Shown: positions 33,309-42,289 of the stretch, piece after piece
Position numbering within the stretch: position 1 is the stretch's first letter
Layout of the letters: every line of letters begins with the position of its first letter
DNA from: Paenibacillus dendritiformis
GTDB lineage: Bacteria; Bacillota; Bacilli; Paenibacillales; Paenibacillaceae
DNA length: 64,000 nt
NCBI RefSeq assembly: GCF_021654795.1
Contig: NZ_AP025344.1
Span: 2,046,501 to 2,110,500 of the forward strand
Direction: 5' to 3'
Translations under genes and position numbers: made by a program
Notes under the pieces: generated by a model
What the model was told of the DNA's origin: nothing
Database searches by the model: none
Seen by the model: only the letters and a program-made list of their open reading frames with translations

Positions 33309-34373
33309 TTAGACAAGGTAGAAGGATACCCCCAGAATGACGTAGACGGCGAGCAGCAGCAGGCCTTCATACCAGTTCGTTCGTCCGTCCTGGGAGATAG
33401 ATTTGGCGATGAAGACCGCTACCCCGATCGCGATCATCTCCAGCGTCGTGAACACGATGTCCATCGTCTGCCCGAACAGCGCGCTCACGAAGACGAGCAC
33501 GGGAGCGACAAAGAGCGCAATTTGCAGACTGCTGCCGATCGCGATCTCCACGGCGGCTCCGATCTTGTTCTTCATGGCCATCATGACGGCGGCGCTGTGC
33601 TCTGCGGCATTGCCGACAATGGCGATCACGAAGGCTCCGACGAACAGCTCCGACAGGCCGAATTGCGCCGTGAACGTATCGAGCGTCCCAACAAGCCATT
33701 CGCTGACAAAAGCAACCATGACCGTGGAGATGACGAGGTAGAGCACGGACTTCCCTTTGGACCATTGGGGCTCCTCTTCCGCCTGTTCCTCCGACCGCTC
33801 CGATTCTTCGGTCAACAGATCCTTATGCGTGACCATCGAGAACAGAAGCCAGAGCAAATAAGCGGCGATGAGAATGCCGGCCACGACCAGGCTCAGGATA
33901 ACGGTACCCTTCTCGCTAAGGGAATGGGTGGTGAAGAAGGCGGCGGGCACGAACAGCGCGATCACGGCCAGTATCATCAGCGAGCCGTTCATTCCGGCCA
34001 GGTTCGCATTGAATGTCTGCACCTTATACTTGATGCCTCCGACAAGGACGCTCAATCCGAGCACAAGCAGGAGGTTGCCGATGATGGCGCCGGTCAGGCT
34101 CGCCTTGACCATGTCGAACAGCCCTTCACGCACGAGGAAAATCGCGATGATGAGTTCAGCCGCATTGCCGAAGGTCGCATTCAGGAACCCGCCCAGGCGC
34201 TGGCCCGCATAATGCGAGACGGCCTCTGTCGATCGTCCAAGGAATCCGGCCACGAACACGATCGCCACGGCGGACAGGGCGAATTGAAGCGTCATGTTCC
34301 AGGATAAGTAATGTCCGGCTGCACTTAAGAGGAAGGTCAGCCAGAGGATAATGAAGAACAACCGTTTTCCCAA
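33309..34373 (-). CDS. cax: Ca2+/H+ antiporter (CaCA superfamily)
   Basis: Exchanges cytosolic Ca2+ for H+ across the membrane. About 354 residues with 11 hydrophobic segments. The two inverted-repeat signatures are NATFGNAAELIIAIFLVREG and IVGNAAEHSAAVMMAMKNK, each with the ion-binding glutamate. An acidic cytoplasmic loop (EESERSEEQAEEE) separates the halves. The likely start is TTG at 34373, 5-6 bp after AGGGGTGA; the ATG at 34412 gives a hydrophilic tail without an RBS. Confidence 0.93.
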   Translation of the reverse strand: MGKRLFFIILWLTFLLSAAGHYLSWNMTLQFALSAVAIVFVAGFLGRSTEAVSHYAGQRLGGFLNATFGNAAELIIAIFLVREGLFDMVKASLTGAIIGNLLLVLGLSVLVGGIKYKVQTFNANLAGMNGSLMILAVIALFVPAAFFTTHSLSEKGTVILSLVVAGILIAAYLLWLLFSMVTHKDLLTEESERSEEQAEEEPQWSKGKSVLYLVISTVMVAFVSEWLVGTLDTFTAQFGLSELFVGAFVIAIVGNAAEHSAAVMMAMKNKIGAAVEIAIGSSLQIALFVAPVLVFVSALFGQTMDIVFTTLEMIAIGVAVFIAKSISQDGRTNWYEGLLLLAVYVILGVSFYLV

Positions 34374-34483
34374 AACATCACCCCTAGAAAATTCATAATG
34401 ACGTGAAATCATCCGATATTTAATATAACCAACCGCATCGAGATCGTAAACAAAAATTACTGTCGTTGCTTGTCATCAGGTGT

Positions 34484-34512
34484 TTGCTTTCAAGATTGGG
34501 GATCGGTACAAT
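34484..34512 (+). promoter_or_regulatory. Promoter of the Gls24-family gene
   Basis: TTGCTT (34484-34489), 17-bp spacer, TACAAT (34507-34512), 27 bp before the start. Confidence 0.6.
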
Positions 34513-34539
34513 AAAGATAAGAGAGAAAGGAGGATGACG

Positions 34540-34926
34540 ATGGCAGAGGAGCAACTGAATACCCATGAAGGGAATATTCGCATATCGGACGATGTCGTCG
34601 CCACAATCGCAGGTCTCGCTGCGCTGGAAACTCCAGGTGTTGCCGCTATGTCCGGAGGGCTGTCCGAAGGATGGGCGAAGCGCTTGAGCGGCCGCAACGT
34701 GCAAAAGGGTGTCTCCGTGGAAGTGGGCCAAGTGGAAGCGGCCATAGATTTGAGAGTTATCATTATGTACGGAATGCCGATACAGGAAGTATGCCGCCAG
34801 CTGCAGATGAATGTGCGGGAAGCGGTGCAGAACATGACGGGCTTGAATGTGGTAGAAGTCAACGTCAAAGTGGAAGGCGTCGCATTCAAGGATGAGGAAT
34901 TGGACGAAATGCCGCGCATCAAATAG
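34540..34926 (+). CDS. Asp23/Gls24 family envelope stress protein
   Basis: 128 residues of the Asp23/Gls24 (DUF322) family, small proteins tied to envelope and alkaline stress. Core motifs: IRISDDVVATIAGLAALETPGVAAMSGG, then VSVEVGQVEAAIDLRVIIMYG and VREAVQNMTGLNVVEVNV. ATG at 34540 is 4 bp after AAAGGAGG; the ATG two codons earlier touches the RBS. Stand-alone, ending in a terminator whose DNA also encodes the C-terminus of the convergent SEDS gene. Confidence 0.92.
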   Translation: MAEEQLNTHEGNIRISDDVVATIAGLAALETPGVAAMSGGLSEGWAKRLSGRNVQKGVSVEVGQVEAAIDLRVIIMYGMPIQEVCRQLQMNVREAVQNMTGLNVVEVNVKVEGVAFKDEELDEMPRIK

Positions 34927-34961
34927 TCATTAGGAATGTATGGGCATCCATGCATGGGAAC

Positions 34962-35002
34962 AAAAAAGACTACACGGACCGAAGCGGCCGGTAGTCTTTT
35001 TT
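34962..35002. terminator. Terminator embedded in the ftsW/rodA stop region
   Basis: 12-bp arms AAAAAAGACTAC (34962-34973) and GTAGTCTTTTTT (34991-35002) with a further inner CGG/CCG pairing. It terminates the Gls24 gene on the plus strand. On the minus strand its right arm and loop encode the last residues (DYRPLRSV) and stop of the SEDS gene. Confidence 0.85.
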
Positions 35003-36220
35003 GTTGGAACGGCGGGGGAGCGATTGACCGGTCTCCTTCTTCTGCTGCACGCGGTTGTATTCCCGCGAGACGCTGAGGAGTATTCCGACGCTGACCATCG
35101 TAATGAACAGGGAAGACCCTCCGTAACTAATGAACGGCAGGGTGACTCCCGTAATCGGAATCGTCCGCGTGACGCCGCCGATATTGATGAAGGCCTGGAC
35201 GGCGATGATGCCGACAATGCCTATGCTTACGAGCGTTCCGTAAATATCCGGGCAGCGCAGCGCGATCAGGATACCGCGCCAGATGAAGCAAATATAGACG
35301 AGCAAAAAGATGACGGTTCCGATAAAGCCCAATTCCTCCGCGATGATCGCGAAGATAAAGTCATTGTACGGATATGGCAGGTACAACAGCTTCTGAATGC
35401 TCTGCCCGAAGCCCGCTCCCGTCCAGCCGCCATGCGCGATCGCCTTCAAGGAATGAAGCAGGTTGTAGCTGGCCGCCTGCGAATCGTGGAACGGATCGAG
35501 CCAGGACTGCACCCGGGCCATCTTGTAGCCGCCCGACAGCTTGTCCGGCATGAACAGCATGCTCAATCCGAGCACGACGAGCACGCCGACGATGCCGACG
35601 AGCAGGCAATTCATAATATGCTTCAGGTTCGCTCCTCCGGCAATGACGATAACCCCGGCGCACGCCGTCAGTATCATCGCGCCGCCCATATCGGGCTGGA
35701 GCATAATCAGGCCGACGACGAACCCGACAATGATCATGACCGGGAACAGCCCGGTGCGGAAGTCGCGGAATTTCTCCCCCTTCTTGGCGATCAAGGCCGA
35801 CAAATACAGCACGACCGCGATCTTCGCCAATTCGGTAGGCTGAATGCCGAGGCCCCCGATATAGAACCAGCTTCGCGCTCCGTTCACATCCTCCGCCGTG
35901 AACGGGACGATAAGAAGCATGAGGACAGTGACTATGAATAACGGAATGAACAGTATTTTGTAGGCCGTATAACGGATGTTCATGGCGAAGAGCATAGCCA
36001 CGAAGCCTAACCCAGCCCACATCAGCTGCCGCTTGGCGAAGTAGAAAGAATCATAATCATACCTCGAGGATACGGCAGCCAGACTTGAGCTTGAACTGAA
36101 TACCATCACGACGCCGAACCCGACAAGCAGCAGGGTCAGCACCAGCAAAATAAAATCAGGCGATCCCTTGCCCGTGTTTGGCGGGTTCTTCGATTGATTG
36201 GGTCTGTGCGGTCTGTTCAA
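34970..36220 (-). CDS. SEDS family cell-wall glycosyltransferase (FtsW/SpoVE/RodA)
   Basis: Polymerises lipid II into glycan strands together with a class B PBP. 416 residues, ten TM helices after a basic N-terminal tail. Family marks: YFAKRQLMWAGLGF, NGARSWFYIGGLGIQPTELAK, LQPDMGGAMIL with the catalytic-type aspartate, DFIFAIIAEELGFIG and TLPFISYGGSSL near the C-terminus. The tail and the YNDFIF motif suggest FtsW/SpoVE over RodA, but the subgroup is unresolved. Located 12 bp downstream of yugN, so probably co-transcribed. The stop codon lies inside the terminator stem. Confidence 0.9.
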   Translation of the reverse strand: MNRPHRPNQSKNPPNTGKGSPDFILLVLTLLLVGFGVVMVFSSSSSLAAVSSRYDYDSFYFAKRQLMWAGLGFVAMLFAMNIRYTAYKILFIPLFIVTVLMLLIVPFTAEDVNGARSWFYIGGLGIQPTELAKIAVVLYLSALIAKKGEKFRDFRTGLFPVMIIVGFVVGLIMLQPDMGGAMILTACAGVIVIAGGANLKHIMNCLLVGIVGVLVVLGLSMLFMPDKLSGGYKMARVQSWLDPFHDSQAASYNLLHSLKAIAHGGWTGAGFGQSIQKLLYLPYPYNDFIFAIIAEELGFIGTVIFLLVYICFIWRGILIALRCPDIYGTLVSIGIVGIIAVQAFINIGGVTRTIPITGVTLPFISYGGSSLFITMVSVGILLSVSREYNRVQQKKETGQSLPRRSNKKDYRPLRSV

Positions 36221-36232
36221 GGGAACGTACCT

Positions 36233-36583
36233 TTAGGCGCTAAGAAGCGCTTGCTTCAGCTCATTCAGCTTCTGGGTGGCATTGTTCACGATCGGCTGCG
36301 GAATCGCTGAGTCGTAATCCAGTCCATGCGGGAAGGAAGCGCGCCCCATATATACCGCCTCGATGGCGAGGATTGTATCGGGCTTCTCCAGTTTCCCTTC
36401 CTTCACGCGGGTATTGATGCGCAGAAAATAGTCTTCGCCGTTCTTTTTATCTTCAATTTTCAAATCGTATGTAGCCCGGTAATATTCCCACTGCCAGCGG
36501 ATAAAACCGAGATTCTCCGTTACCTCATCCAGGTAGGCCAGATCCGATTCGAGGCCGATGAGGCCGCTGTTCTCAATAATCAT
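36233..36583 (-). CDS. yugN: YugN-like protein
   Basis: 116-residue soluble protein of the YugN family, function unknown. Recognisable are ESDLAYLDEVTENLGFIRWQWEYYRATYDL and AVYMGRASFPHGLDY. The ATG follows GAAGGAGGAAT by 6-7 bp. First gene of a two-gene minus-strand unit with the SEDS gene. The 280 bp between it and the M20 gene hold the promoters and nothing else I recognise. Confidence 0.85.
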   Translation of the reverse strand: MIIENSGLIGLESDLAYLDEVTENLGFIRWQWEYYRATYDLKIEDKKNGEDYFLRINTRVKEGKLEKPDTILAIEAVYMGRASFPHGLDYDSAIPQPIVNNATQKLNELKQALLSA

Positions 36584-36791
36584 GCATCTATTCCTCCTTC
36601 ATATCGTTCCTATTCATCTTCATTATGTGCAATCGGTTACCTCTTTCTCATGATAGTATGTTTCCCAGGCTTGCGCAAGACATCGCTTGCCGCGAAGGAG
36701 CGGATTGTTCAAAATTGAGGCAAAGGGGGCAACGGATGATCCGGAAGGCTTGAATCGGAGCAAAAGAGGCCTCGTAGTCCCCGCTTTTATG

Positions 36792-36797
36792 GTACAA
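36792..36797 (+). promoter_or_regulatory. -10 box of the M20 amidohydrolase promoter
   Basis: TACAAT preceded by TGG (extended -10), about 67 bp before the start; no clear -35. Confidence 0.4.
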
Positions 36798-36863
36798 TAT
36801 AGAAAACGTTCACAATGGAGAAGGAAATCGGAATCCTATCATGAGTGATAAGGGGAATGGCTT

Positions 36864-38048
36864 ATGATCAATACGACCGCACCGGTGTGGAAGGCCGCAT
36901 TGGCCTCCCGCTTTGAGGAGACTGTCGCTTGGCGGCGGCATTTGCACCGGCATCCCGAAGTGTCTTATGAGGAAAGGCGGACAGCTCTGTTCGTCAAGGA
37001 GAAGCTCGAATCGTTCGGCCTGGAGGTAGCGGCCGGCGTGGGCGGACATGGCGTGGTCGGCCGTCTGAGGAACGGCGCCGGTCCGGTTGTCGCCTTGCGC
37101 GCCGACATGGACGCCTTGCCGATCCAGGACGAGAAGATATGCGAATACGCGTCGACCGTGCCGGGCGTCATGCATGCGTGCGGCCATGACGCGCATACGG
37201 CGACGCTGCTGTCCGTCGCCCGGGCGTTGGCGGAGCACCGCGAAGGCTGGAGCGGGGAAGTGCGGTTTATATTTCAGCCGGCGGAGGAGGTCAGTCCCGG
37301 CGGTGCCCAAGCGATGATTAAGGAAGGGGCGCTGCAGGGCGTCGATCGGATGTATGGCGTCCACCTGTGGACCCCCATCCCTTCCGGCATCGTGGCGGTG
37401 CGGCCGGGGCCGATGATGGCGGCGGTGGATGACTTCTTCCTGACGGTATACGGCCGGGGCGGCCACGGCGGCATGCCGCATCTGTGCACGGATGCGGTCG
37501 TCATCGGCGCCCAGCTCGTACAGCAATGGCAGACGATCGTCAGCCGGACCGTGTCGCCGCTGCAGCCGGCCGTCGTGTCCGTCGGGGCGCTGCAGGCCGG
37601 TTCGACCCAAAATGTCATCGCCGACCGCGCGGTATTGAAAGGCACGATACGCTCTTTCGATCCGGCGGTCCGGAAGCTGCTTCGCGATCGGTTCGAGACG
37701 ATCCTTCAGCATACGTGCGCGATGCATGGCGCGGAATATGAACTGGAATACCGCGTCGGTTATCCGGCGCTGGTCAATCATGAGAGCGAGGCGGAGCGGG
37801 TGCGCCGCGTCGCGGCAGGCTGCTTCGGGGCGGAGCGCGTGCAGGAGGCGGATATGCTGATGCCGGCCGAGGACTTCGCCTACTATATGAAGGAAGTTCC
37901 GGGCTGCTTCGTGCTGGTCGGGGCCGGCAATGGAGAGGCGTCCAGCTATCCGCATCATCATCCGCGCTTCGACATCGACGAGCCGGCGATGCTGACGGCT
38001 GGCGAGCTGTTGGCGGGGCTGGCCTGCGACGCGCTCAGGAATCCGTAA
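36864..38048 (+). CDS. M20D amidohydrolase
   Basis: Dimetal N-acyl-amino-acid amidohydrolase, related to N-acetyl-diaminopimelate deacetylase, hippuricase and IAA-amino acid hydrolases. 394 residues. Metal ligands: HACGHDAHTATLL (Cys and His, about residues 101-107), the catalytic acid pair in QPAEEVSPGGAQAM (about 138), a dimerisation domain from about 180 (GRGGHGGMPH), and the last ligand histidine near HHHPRFDIDE. Substrate uncertain. Followed at 57 bp by the CBS gene, possibly one transcript. Confidence 0.9.
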   Translation: MINTTAPVWKAALASRFEETVAWRRHLHRHPEVSYEERRTALFVKEKLESFGLEVAAGVGGHGVVGRLRNGAGPVVALRADMDALPIQDEKICEYASTVPGVMHACGHDAHTATLLSVARALAEHREGWSGEVRFIFQPAEEVSPGGAQAMIKEGALQGVDRMYGVHLWTPIPSGIVAVRPGPMMAAVDDFFLTVYGRGGHGGMPHLCTDAVVIGAQLVQQWQTIVSRTVSPLQPAVVSVGALQAGSTQNVIADRAVLKGTIRSFDPAVRKLLRDRFETILQHTCAMHGAEYELEYRVGYPALVNHESEAERVRRVAAGCFGAERVQEADMLMPAEDFAYYMKEVPGCFVLVGAGNGEASSYPHHHPRFDIDEPAMLTAGELLAGLACDALRNP

Positions 38049-38104
38049 ATCGGCATAATTCAGAGGCATAACGGTTATCCTAATGGTTGAACAGGAGGAT
38101 GATT

Positions 38105-38533
38105 ATGCCAAACATCGAGAACATTATGACGGATTCCATCGTCACCTGCACGGCGCAGGATAATATTTATGAAGCCGCAGTCAAGATGAAGCAGCATGAC
38201 ACCGGATTCATTCCGATCGTAGACGGCGAACGCCTCATCGGTGTCGTTACCGACCGGGATCTCGTCATTCGCGCGATGGCCGAGAAGCACCCTGGCTCCA
38301 CTTCCGTCCGTGATGTGATGACGGAAGAAGTGATATCCGTGGGTCCGGAGGCTACCATCGATGAGACGGCGGAATTGATGGCCGACCACCAAGTGCGTCG
38401 TCTGCCGGTCGTGCAGGACGGCAAACTGGTCGGTATCGTATCGCTCGGGGATCTTGCCGTACACGTGCATTTCGCGGATGAAGCGGGAGAGGCGTTAAGC
38501 GAGATTTCCGAACAATCGCCGTATACGCATTAG
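38105..38533 (+). CDS. CBS-domain pair protein
   Basis: 142 residues made of two CBS motifs (about 7-60 and 70-125), forming one Bateman module: IENIMTDSIVTCTAQDN...GVVTDRDLVIRAM and VRDVMTEEVISVGPEA...VRRLPVVQDGKLVGIVSLGDLA. Such modules bind adenosine nucleotides. Similar to YhcV-type stand-alone proteins; not AcuB, which has an extra ACT domain. ATG at 38105 has AACAGGAGG 7 bp upstream. A terminator follows. Confidence 0.92.
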   Translation: MPNIENIMTDSIVTCTAQDNIYEAAVKMKQHDTGFIPIVDGERLIGVVTDRDLVIRAMAEKHPGSTSVRDVMTEEVISVGPEATIDETAELMADHQVRRLPVVQDGKLVGIVSLGDLAVHVHFADEAGEALSEISEQSPYTH

Positions 38534-38550
38534 GCAAGGCTGGGCGGCGC

Positions 38551-38587
38551 AAGTTCATCCTCTCTTCCGAGACGGATGAACTTTTTT
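38551..38587 (+). terminator. Terminator after the CBS gene
   Basis: AAGTTCATCC / GGATGAACTT stem with a 13-nt loop followed by TTTTTTG. The ATG in its right arm (38576) is an unlikely start for the helicase gene. Confidence 0.85.
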
Positions 38588-38617
38588 GCGTTGCAGGACA
38601 GGAAAGGGGATAGAGGA

Positions 38618-40324
38618 TTGGCTCAGGCAGCTTTTCAAATGGTGGTACAACAGGATTGCACGGTGCTGGTGAACGAGCGGAGCCCGGACTATCCGGAGAT
38701 TCGGGCGGCCGTGCAGCGGTTCGCCGAATTGATCAAGAACCCGGCAGGCATCCATACGTTCCGGATGACGCCGATCACACTGTGGAACGCGGCCGCGAAT
38801 GGCGCCACGGCCCAGTCGGTCGCGGAGACGCTGGATCGGTACGCGACCTATCCGACGCCCATCAAGGTGAAGCAGGAAATCGAGATGTGGATGGGAAGGT
38901 ACGGCCTGTTCATTCTGGAAGGGGAGGAGAAAGAGACGCACTTCACCCTTCGCTCCGAGGATGAAAAGACGCTCGAACGATTCATGCACGATGCGGAAGT
39001 CGGCACGCTGTTCTCAGGCCGGCCGCAGCAGGGCCGGGTGCTTGTCCATGCCCGCCACCGCGGACGGCTGAAGCGGGCCCTAGCGCGAGCGGGCTATCCT
39101 GTTATCGACCAGTTGGGCTTCCGCGATGGAGAGCCGCTCTCATTCCGTCTGGAAGAGAGTCCCGCCTTCGCCCTTCGCCCCTACCAGCAAGAGGCGGTCG
39201 CCGCGTTCATCGGGTCGGGGACGCGGGCGGCCGGCGATGGCGTCATCGTGCTGCCCTGCGGGGCGGGCAAGACGATCGTCGGCCTGGCGGCGATGACGGC
39301 GCTGCAGAGCGAGACGCTCATTCTCACCTCGAATGCGACGTCGGTCAAGCAGTGGAAGGAAGAACTGCTGAAGCGGACCACCTTGAAGAGAGAGCATGTG
39401 GGCGAGTATACGGGGGCCGACAAGCAGGTGCGACCCGTGACGATCTCCACCTATCAGATGATGACCTACCGCCAGCATAAGGAGGGCGAATGGAGCCATA
39501 TGCGTCTGTTCCATGAGCGCGATTGGGGCCTCATCATTTACGACGAGGTCCATCTGCTGCCGGCGCCGGTGTTCCGCACGACCGCGGATCTGCAGGCGAC
39601 GCGGCGCCTCGGCCTGACCGCGACGCTCATCCGCGAGGACGGCTGCGAACGGGACGTGTTCTCTCTCATCGGGCCGAAGCGGTTCGAGCTGCCATGGAGA
39701 CAGCTCGAGGAGGCCGGCTGGATTGCCCAGGTGACCTGCACGGAGGTAAGGGTTCCGCTTCCGGCGGCGACCCGCATCGCTTATCAGCAGTCCGGATTGC
39801 GGGAACGGGCGCGCATTGCGGCGGAGAACGGGGCCAAAGTTCCGGTCGTCCGGCAGCTCATCGCGCGCCACCCGGGCGTGCCGACGCTGGTGATCGGGCA
39901 GTACTTGTCCCAGCTTGACACATTGGCCGCGGCCTTGCAGGCGCCGGTCCTGACCGGGCAGACGCCTCAGGCCGAGCGGCAGCGGCTGTATGAGGCGTTC
40001 AAGCGGGGCGATCTGCCGGTGCTTATCGTATCGAAGGTGGCGAACTTCGCCGTCGATCTGCCGGACGCGACCGTAGCGATTCAAGTATCCGGCAGCTACG
40101 GCTCCCGGCAGGAAGAAGCGCAGCGGCTCGGCAGGCTGCTGCGGCCGAAGAAGGACGGCCGGATGGCTTACTTCTATACGGTGGTCAGCGAAGCCACCAA
40201 GGAGCGGGATTACGCGCTCAAGCGGCAGCTGTTCCTGGTGGAGCAGGGCTACCGCTATCTTATCGAGGAGGGAGAAGAGAACCTTGAACACGAATCAGCT
40301 GTTGAAGCGGACGGAACCGGATGA
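38618..40324 (+). CDS. Bacterial XPB-type superfamily 2 helicase
   Basis: ATP-dependent 3'-5' DNA helicase related to eukaryotic XPB/Ssl2. About 568 residues. The N-terminal part (1-180) has the damage-recognition-like region. The motor then starts with ALRPYQQEAV, Walker A LPCGAGKTIVG, motif Ia TSNATSVKQW, DEVH (YDEVHLLPAP), motif III GLTATL followed by the XPB RED motif (IREDG), and C-terminal motif VI QRLGRLLRPK. The start is TTG at 38618, 8 bp after GGAAAGGGG; the upstream ATG lies in a terminator. Overlaps the next gene by 41 bp. Confidence 0.9.
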   Translation: MAQAAFQMVVQQDCTVLVNERSPDYPEIRAAVQRFAELIKNPAGIHTFRMTPITLWNAAANGATAQSVAETLDRYATYPTPIKVKQEIEMWMGRYGLFILEGEEKETHFTLRSEDEKTLERFMHDAEVGTLFSGRPQQGRVLVHARHRGRLKRALARAGYPVIDQLGFRDGEPLSFRLEESPAFALRPYQQEAVAAFIGSGTRAAGDGVIVLPCGAGKTIVGLAAMTALQSETLILTSNATSVKQWKEELLKRTTLKREHVGEYTGADKQVRPVTISTYQMMTYRQHKEGEWSHMRLFHERDWGLIIYDEVHLLPAPVFRTTADLQATRRLGLTATLIREDGCERDVFSLIGPKRFELPWRQLEEAGWIAQVTCTEVRVPLPAATRIAYQQSGLRERARIAAENGAKVPVVRQLIARHPGVPTLVIGQYLSQLDTLAAALQAPVLTGQTPQAERQRLYEAFKRGDLPVLIVSKVANFAVDLPDATVAIQVSGSYGSRQEEAQRLGRLLRPKKDGRMAYFYTVVSEATKERDYALKRQLFLVEQGYRYLIEEGEENLEHESAVEADGTG

Positions 40325-42263
40325 AGCCTCGGCTCCCCGCCGCTGCTGGGAGCGTTATGCGCAGCGGCCGGAAGCGATTCGGGAGGAATTCGGGTCGCTT
40401 GCGCCGACGCTGCGGGTTCCGCTGGCGGTCATGTTGAAGCAGTCCGGCCCTCTCCCGTTCACGGTAGACAAGCTGCTGAGCTGGCATGGGCCGCAGGCAG
40501 CCGGAGCGGCGCTGCTGGCCGCTTGCGACCCGCTCGCCGAACTCGGCTTCGTGGCCAGCGTCAAGCGGGCGTGGGGCGAGCGCCTGCTCTTCCTGCCGTC
40601 GGATATATACGTTCAACTGCTGGGATGCCTGCTGGACGAACAGCTTCATCAGGAAGGCAGCCGCTCTGAACGGCGGAAGCCCGAGGAAGGGAACGCGGGG
40701 CCGGAACCGGAAGGCTATCTCTCCGAGGCCGGACGCGGCATCGTCTTCGGCCTGTTCTCCCTGCTTGCCTTCGCGGCGAAGGAAGGGCTGCCGCTGACAG
40801 CGAAGGGAACGCTCCACAAGCGGGCCGTCACCCGGTTGTCGGCGCTCAACCCGTGGGCGGCCGCGGAGCTTCCGAATGATATGGGAGCGCAGTATCCGTT
40901 CGCCGAGGCGCTGCCGCTCCCGCTAGCCCTGGTCATCGATATCGCGCTGCGCTTCGGGCTGCTGAAGAAGGAGGCGAACCGGTATGCGGTCAACGAGCCG
41001 GTGCTGGCCAGGTGGCTGCGGCTTCCTCCGTCTGTCTGGAGCGAGGCGGTGATGTCCGTGGTGGAGGAGCATTATTTGCCTGCGGATGCGCAGCTGCGCC
41101 ATCTCGTGCTGGCGGTGCGCCTGCTCGGAGCGGACGGAGCATGGCATGGCGAGCGGGAGATCATTGCGCGGCTGAGCCGCCTCGGCCTGCTAGGCGAGAT
41201 GGACCGGGCGGAGCGCCAGCTGCGCGGCTGGCTGCGGACCTTCCACGCGCTCGGCTTCTGTCATCTGGCTCTGCCGGAGCAGGGGGAAGGGGAGTTGGCT
41301 TACCGGCTCGCGGAACAGGATGCGGCGGAGGGGGCGGGATTTTTCATTCAACCGGACTTCGAAATCTTGCTTCCCGCCGCGGCCCCGTTCTATCTCCGAT
41401 GGGAGCTGGAAGCGATTGCGGAATGCGTCCGCACCGATCAGATGGATGTGTACCGGTTGACTAAAGCCTCTTTTGAGCAAGGGGTGGAGCATGGCCGGAC
41501 GATGGCGTCCGTCTTGCGCTTCATGGAGGCGCATGCCTGGACGGGCGTGCCCGAAAATATTCAGGACGCAATGGAGCTGTGGAGCATGCAATACGGCCGC
41601 GTCCGCTTCGCCGAAGTGATGCTTCTTCGCTGCGAGGACGGCGCCGCCGCGGCGGAAGTGAAGGAAGCTCTGCTCCGGGAACCTTCCGGCATGGCCGGAA
41701 TCGAGCCGATCGGGGACCGGGACTTCATCGTCGATCGGGAGCGTGCCCGCGATCTAGGGAAGACGCTGGACAAGGCGGGAATCGCGCCTCTCCGCCAATG
41801 GGGCGGGCAGGAGGAGTCGGGTTCCATGATCTCGGTGTGGGAGGAGGCTTCCGCCGATTTGGGCGTGTCTTCGGAGGAGGCGGAGAAAGCAATGGTTTAC
41901 AGTCCTTCTCCGTTGCAGTATTATGAAATGGAAACCGAACCGCTGCTTGGTGAAGAAATGGCGGCGCCTTATCGGGAGGTGCCCGGCCAATGGACAAGAT
42001 CGCTGCGTTCCTATCACGCGTCCACACAGAAGGATTTGGTGTCGACGGCCATTCGGCTCTCGACCCCCATCGAGGTGGAGCAGGCGGGGCAGTGCGCCAC
42101 GCTGATTCCCGTTCGTATCCGGGACGGAGAGAAGGAAGCGTGGCTGTTGGAGGCTTATGATGCCGGCGAGGGAGACGCGGCAGAGCTGAAGACATGGTCC
42201 CCGGCCGATTGGGAACGGCAGCGGCTGGTGCTTCCCTCAGGTTGCCCTGGATCAAGCCGGTAA
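40284..42263 (+). CDS. Helicase-associated protein (XPB/Ssl2 N-terminal-like domain)
   Basis: 659 residues, no nucleotide-binding motif, acidic and Ala/Leu/Glu-rich. The C-terminal half (about 350-460, GFFIQPDFEILLPAAAPFYLRWELEAIAE; then TKASFEQGVEHG) fits the helicase_C_3 / XPB N-terminal domain family found next to XPB in actinobacteria. The TTG start at 40284 follows GAGGAGGGAGAAG and lies inside the helicase gene, so translation is coupled. I infer it is the helicase's partner or nuclease/regulatory subunit, comparable in position to archaeal Bax1, though not recognisably homologous. Confidence 0.8.
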   Translation: MNTNQLLKRTEPDEASAPRRCWERYAQRPEAIREEFGSLAPTLRVPLAVMLKQSGPLPFTVDKLLSWHGPQAAGAALLAACDPLAELGFVASVKRAWGERLLFLPSDIYVQLLGCLLDEQLHQEGSRSERRKPEEGNAGPEPEGYLSEAGRGIVFGLFSLLAFAAKEGLPLTAKGTLHKRAVTRLSALNPWAAAELPNDMGAQYPFAEALPLPLALVIDIALRFGLLKKEANRYAVNEPVLARWLRLPPSVWSEAVMSVVEEHYLPADAQLRHLVLAVRLLGADGAWHGEREIIARLSRLGLLGEMDRAERQLRGWLRTFHALGFCHLALPEQGEGELAYRLAEQDAAEGAGFFIQPDFEILLPAAAPFYLRWELEAIAECVRTDQMDVYRLTKASFEQGVEHGRTMASVLRFMEAHAWTGVPENIQDAMELWSMQYGRVRFAEVMLLRCEDGAAAAEVKEALLREPSGMAGIEPIGDRDFIVDRERARDLGKTLDKAGIAPLRQWGGQEESGSMISVWEEASADLGVSSEEAEKAMVYSPSPLQYYEMETEPLLGEEMAAPYREVPGQWTRSLRSYHASTQKDLVSTAIRLSTPIEVEQAGQCATLIPVRIRDGEKEAWLLEAYDAGEGDAAELKTWSPADWERQRLVLPSGCPGSSR

Positions 42264-42289
42264 TTTTAGATAGAATTGAGCGTGATAAC

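Noticed and set aside
38105..38533. Displaced acuB
   Set aside because: Only two CBS motifs, 142 residues, no ACT domain; fits stand-alone CBS proteins better.
38576..38617. ATG start for the XPB helicase
   Set aside because: This ATG is in the right arm of the CBS-gene terminator and has no RBS; TTG at 38618 is better placed.
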